From NCBI GenBank assembly GCA_030654635.1, contig JAURXE010000548.1:1-7787 (forward strand): 7,787 nt of DNA. The letters run 5' to 3'. Made by a program: the position numbers and the translations under genes. The DNA comes from Pseudomonas sp. GTDB lineage: Bacteria > Pseudomonadota > Gammaproteobacteria > Pseudomonadales > Pseudomonadaceae. Shown here in pieces: positions 7,230-7,787 of the stretch (its first letter is position 1; each line of letters begins with the position of its first letter). The notes under the pieces are model-generated. The model did no database searches and had not been told where the DNA came from. It saw nothing but the letters and a program-made list of their open reading frames with translations.

Positions 7230-7233
7230 CTCC
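7230..7233 (-). promoter_or_regulatory. Ribosome binding site of hisF
   Basis: GGAG on the minus strand lies six bases before the hisF ATG at 7223. Its first base coincides with the outer edge of the adjacent inverted-repeat element (7233-7310), so the terminal arm of that element directly abuts the ribosome binding site. Confidence 0.7.
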
Positions 7234-7310
7234 GTAGGGTGGGCAACGCTTGGCTTGCCCACCATTACTCGATACTCGGTGGACAACGCTTCGCGGTTGT
7301 CCACCCTACG
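7233..7310. repeat. REPIN-like element: two inverted REP hairpins in the hisA-hisF spacer
   Basis: The ends cgtagggtgg (7233-7242) and ccaccctacg (7301-7310) are perfect inverted repeats. Each half carries a GTAG tetranucleotide followed at once by a hairpin. Half 1 has a 9-bp stem, 7238-7246 with 7255-7263. Half 2 has a 10-bp stem, 7278-7287 with 7296-7305. The halves match at most positions, and where they differ inside the stem the pair covaries (G7243-C7258 in one, A7283-T7300 in the other). GTAG plus palindrome is the layout of REP sequences mobilised by RAYT (TnpA_REP) transposases, and two inverted REPs make a REPIN or BIME. No RAYT gene is in this window. The element fills the spacer from one base beyond the hisA stop to the hisF ribosome binding site and will be in the his mRNA. 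The family assignment is by architecture; genome copy number was not checked. Confidence 0.8.
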
Positions 7311-7311
7311 T

Positions 7312-7787
7312 TTAACCCTTGTAGCTGTCGCAGAACGCCTGCGCCTCGGCCACATCCAGGGTGCCTTCGTAGATCGCCCGGCCAGTGATGGCGCCGATGA
7401 TGCCCGGCGCATTGGCCGCCAGCAGCGCACGAATATCACCGAGGTTATGGATGCCGCCGGAGGCAATCACCGGAATTTTGGTGGCGGCGGCCAGGGCGGC
7501 GGTGAAGCTCACATTGCAGCCCTGCATCATGCCGTCTTTGGCGATGTCGGTATAAACGATGGCCGACACACCGTCCGCTTCGAAGCGCTTGGCCAGATCA
7601 ACCACCTGCACCGTGCTGATTTCGGCCCAGCCGTCGGTGGCGACGAAACCGTCTTTGGCATCCAGGCCAACAATCACCTTGCCCGGAAACGCTTTGCAGG
7701 CGTCGGTCACAAACTGTGGATCCTTGACCGCCTTGGTGCCGATGATCACGTAGCTGACGCCGGCCTTGACGTAAGCCTCGATGGTCT
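7312..7787 (-). CDS. hisA: ProFAR isomerase HisA (partial, N-terminal part outside window)
   Basis: HisA is phosphoribosylformimino-5-aminoimidazole carboxamide ribotide isomerase, the histidine step just before HisF; its product PRFAR is the HisF-HisH substrate. The window holds the C-terminal 158 residues of about 245. The frame stays open to the window edge ([22 protein letters not shown]...), so the GTG at 7749 is an internal valine, not a start. Landmarks are [18 protein letters not shown] near 7650-7670 with the second catalytic aspartate, [13 protein letters not shown] near 7530-7555, and the phosphate-binding ASGGI. The end is FCDSYKG with TAA at 7312-7314. The first catalytic aspartate lies outside the window. 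A repeat element begins one base after the stop. HisA and HisF are homologous barrels, but the motif set and IIGTKAV favour HisA clearly. Confidence 0.96.
   Translation of the reverse strand, partial: TIEAYVKAGVSYVIIGTKAVKDPQFVTDACKAFPGKVIVGLDAKDGFVATDGWAEISTVQVVDLAKRFEADGVSAIVYTDIAKDGMMQGCNVSFTAALAAATKIPVIASGGIHNLGDIRALLAANAPGIIGAITGRAIYEGTLDVAEAQAFCDSYKG

Noticed and set aside
7224..7466. 81-residue N-terminal extension of HisF
   Set aside because: It would run through the repeat and overlap hisA out of frame; the normal HisF length and a Shine-Dalgarno fit 7223.
1..7787. Mobile element, CRISPR array, tRNA or toxin-antitoxin system
   Set aside because: No transposase, integrase, regular direct repeats, tRNA-like folds or small paired genes were seen; apart from the REPIN-like repeat the window is ordinary core genome.

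Overview
The window is a chromosomal segment of a Pseudomonas-type gammaproteobacterium. Three things point there: the gene order gpmI, envC-like, ctpA facing hisA-hisF, which I recall from the Pseudomonas core genome; proteins that read like Pseudomonas members of their families; and GC-rich codon use. The species cannot be named from the sequence alone. Almost every base is explained by housekeeping genes and three tandem paralogues, and I see no phage, transposase, CRISPR array or RNA gene.

Left half, plus strand (1-3771). The window opens inside gpmI, the cofactor-independent phosphoglycerate mutase of lower glycolysis, which ends at 972 and is followed by a strong intrinsic terminator (1031-1068). 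Next come an EnvC-type murein hydrolase activator (1123-2409) and, 27 bases later, the periplasmic carboxyl-terminal processing protease CtpA (2437-3771). These two very probably form an operon. Both act in the periplasm on control of cell-wall hydrolases: EnvC-type proteins switch amidases on, and CtpA in P. aeruginosa degrades peptidoglycan endopeptidases.

Middle. A long perfect hairpin with an A-run on one side and a T-run on the other (3789-3829) separates the convergent gene sets and can terminate transcription from both directions.

Right half, minus strand (7787-3837). In transcription order: the 3' part of hisA, a 78-base double-hairpin REPIN-like repeat that fills the hisA-hisF spacer almost exactly, hisF, and then three tandem paralogous secreted solute-binding proteins (SBP3, SBP2, SBP1). 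HisA and HisF catalyse consecutive steps of histidine synthesis. The three binding proteins have signal peptides and a shared motif set (LTEN, FPWDR, FKWVGP, DLWAT.DP.G) but no permease or ATPase gene nearby, so their transport partner or other role is unknown.

The points most worth a second look are the REPIN-like element wedged between the hisA stop codon and the hisF ribosome binding site, the expansion of orphan binding-protein paralogues, and the apparent lack of a polysaccharide-deacetylase-like gene that I recall next to ctpA in other pseudomonads. I did not find a clearly new multi-gene system.
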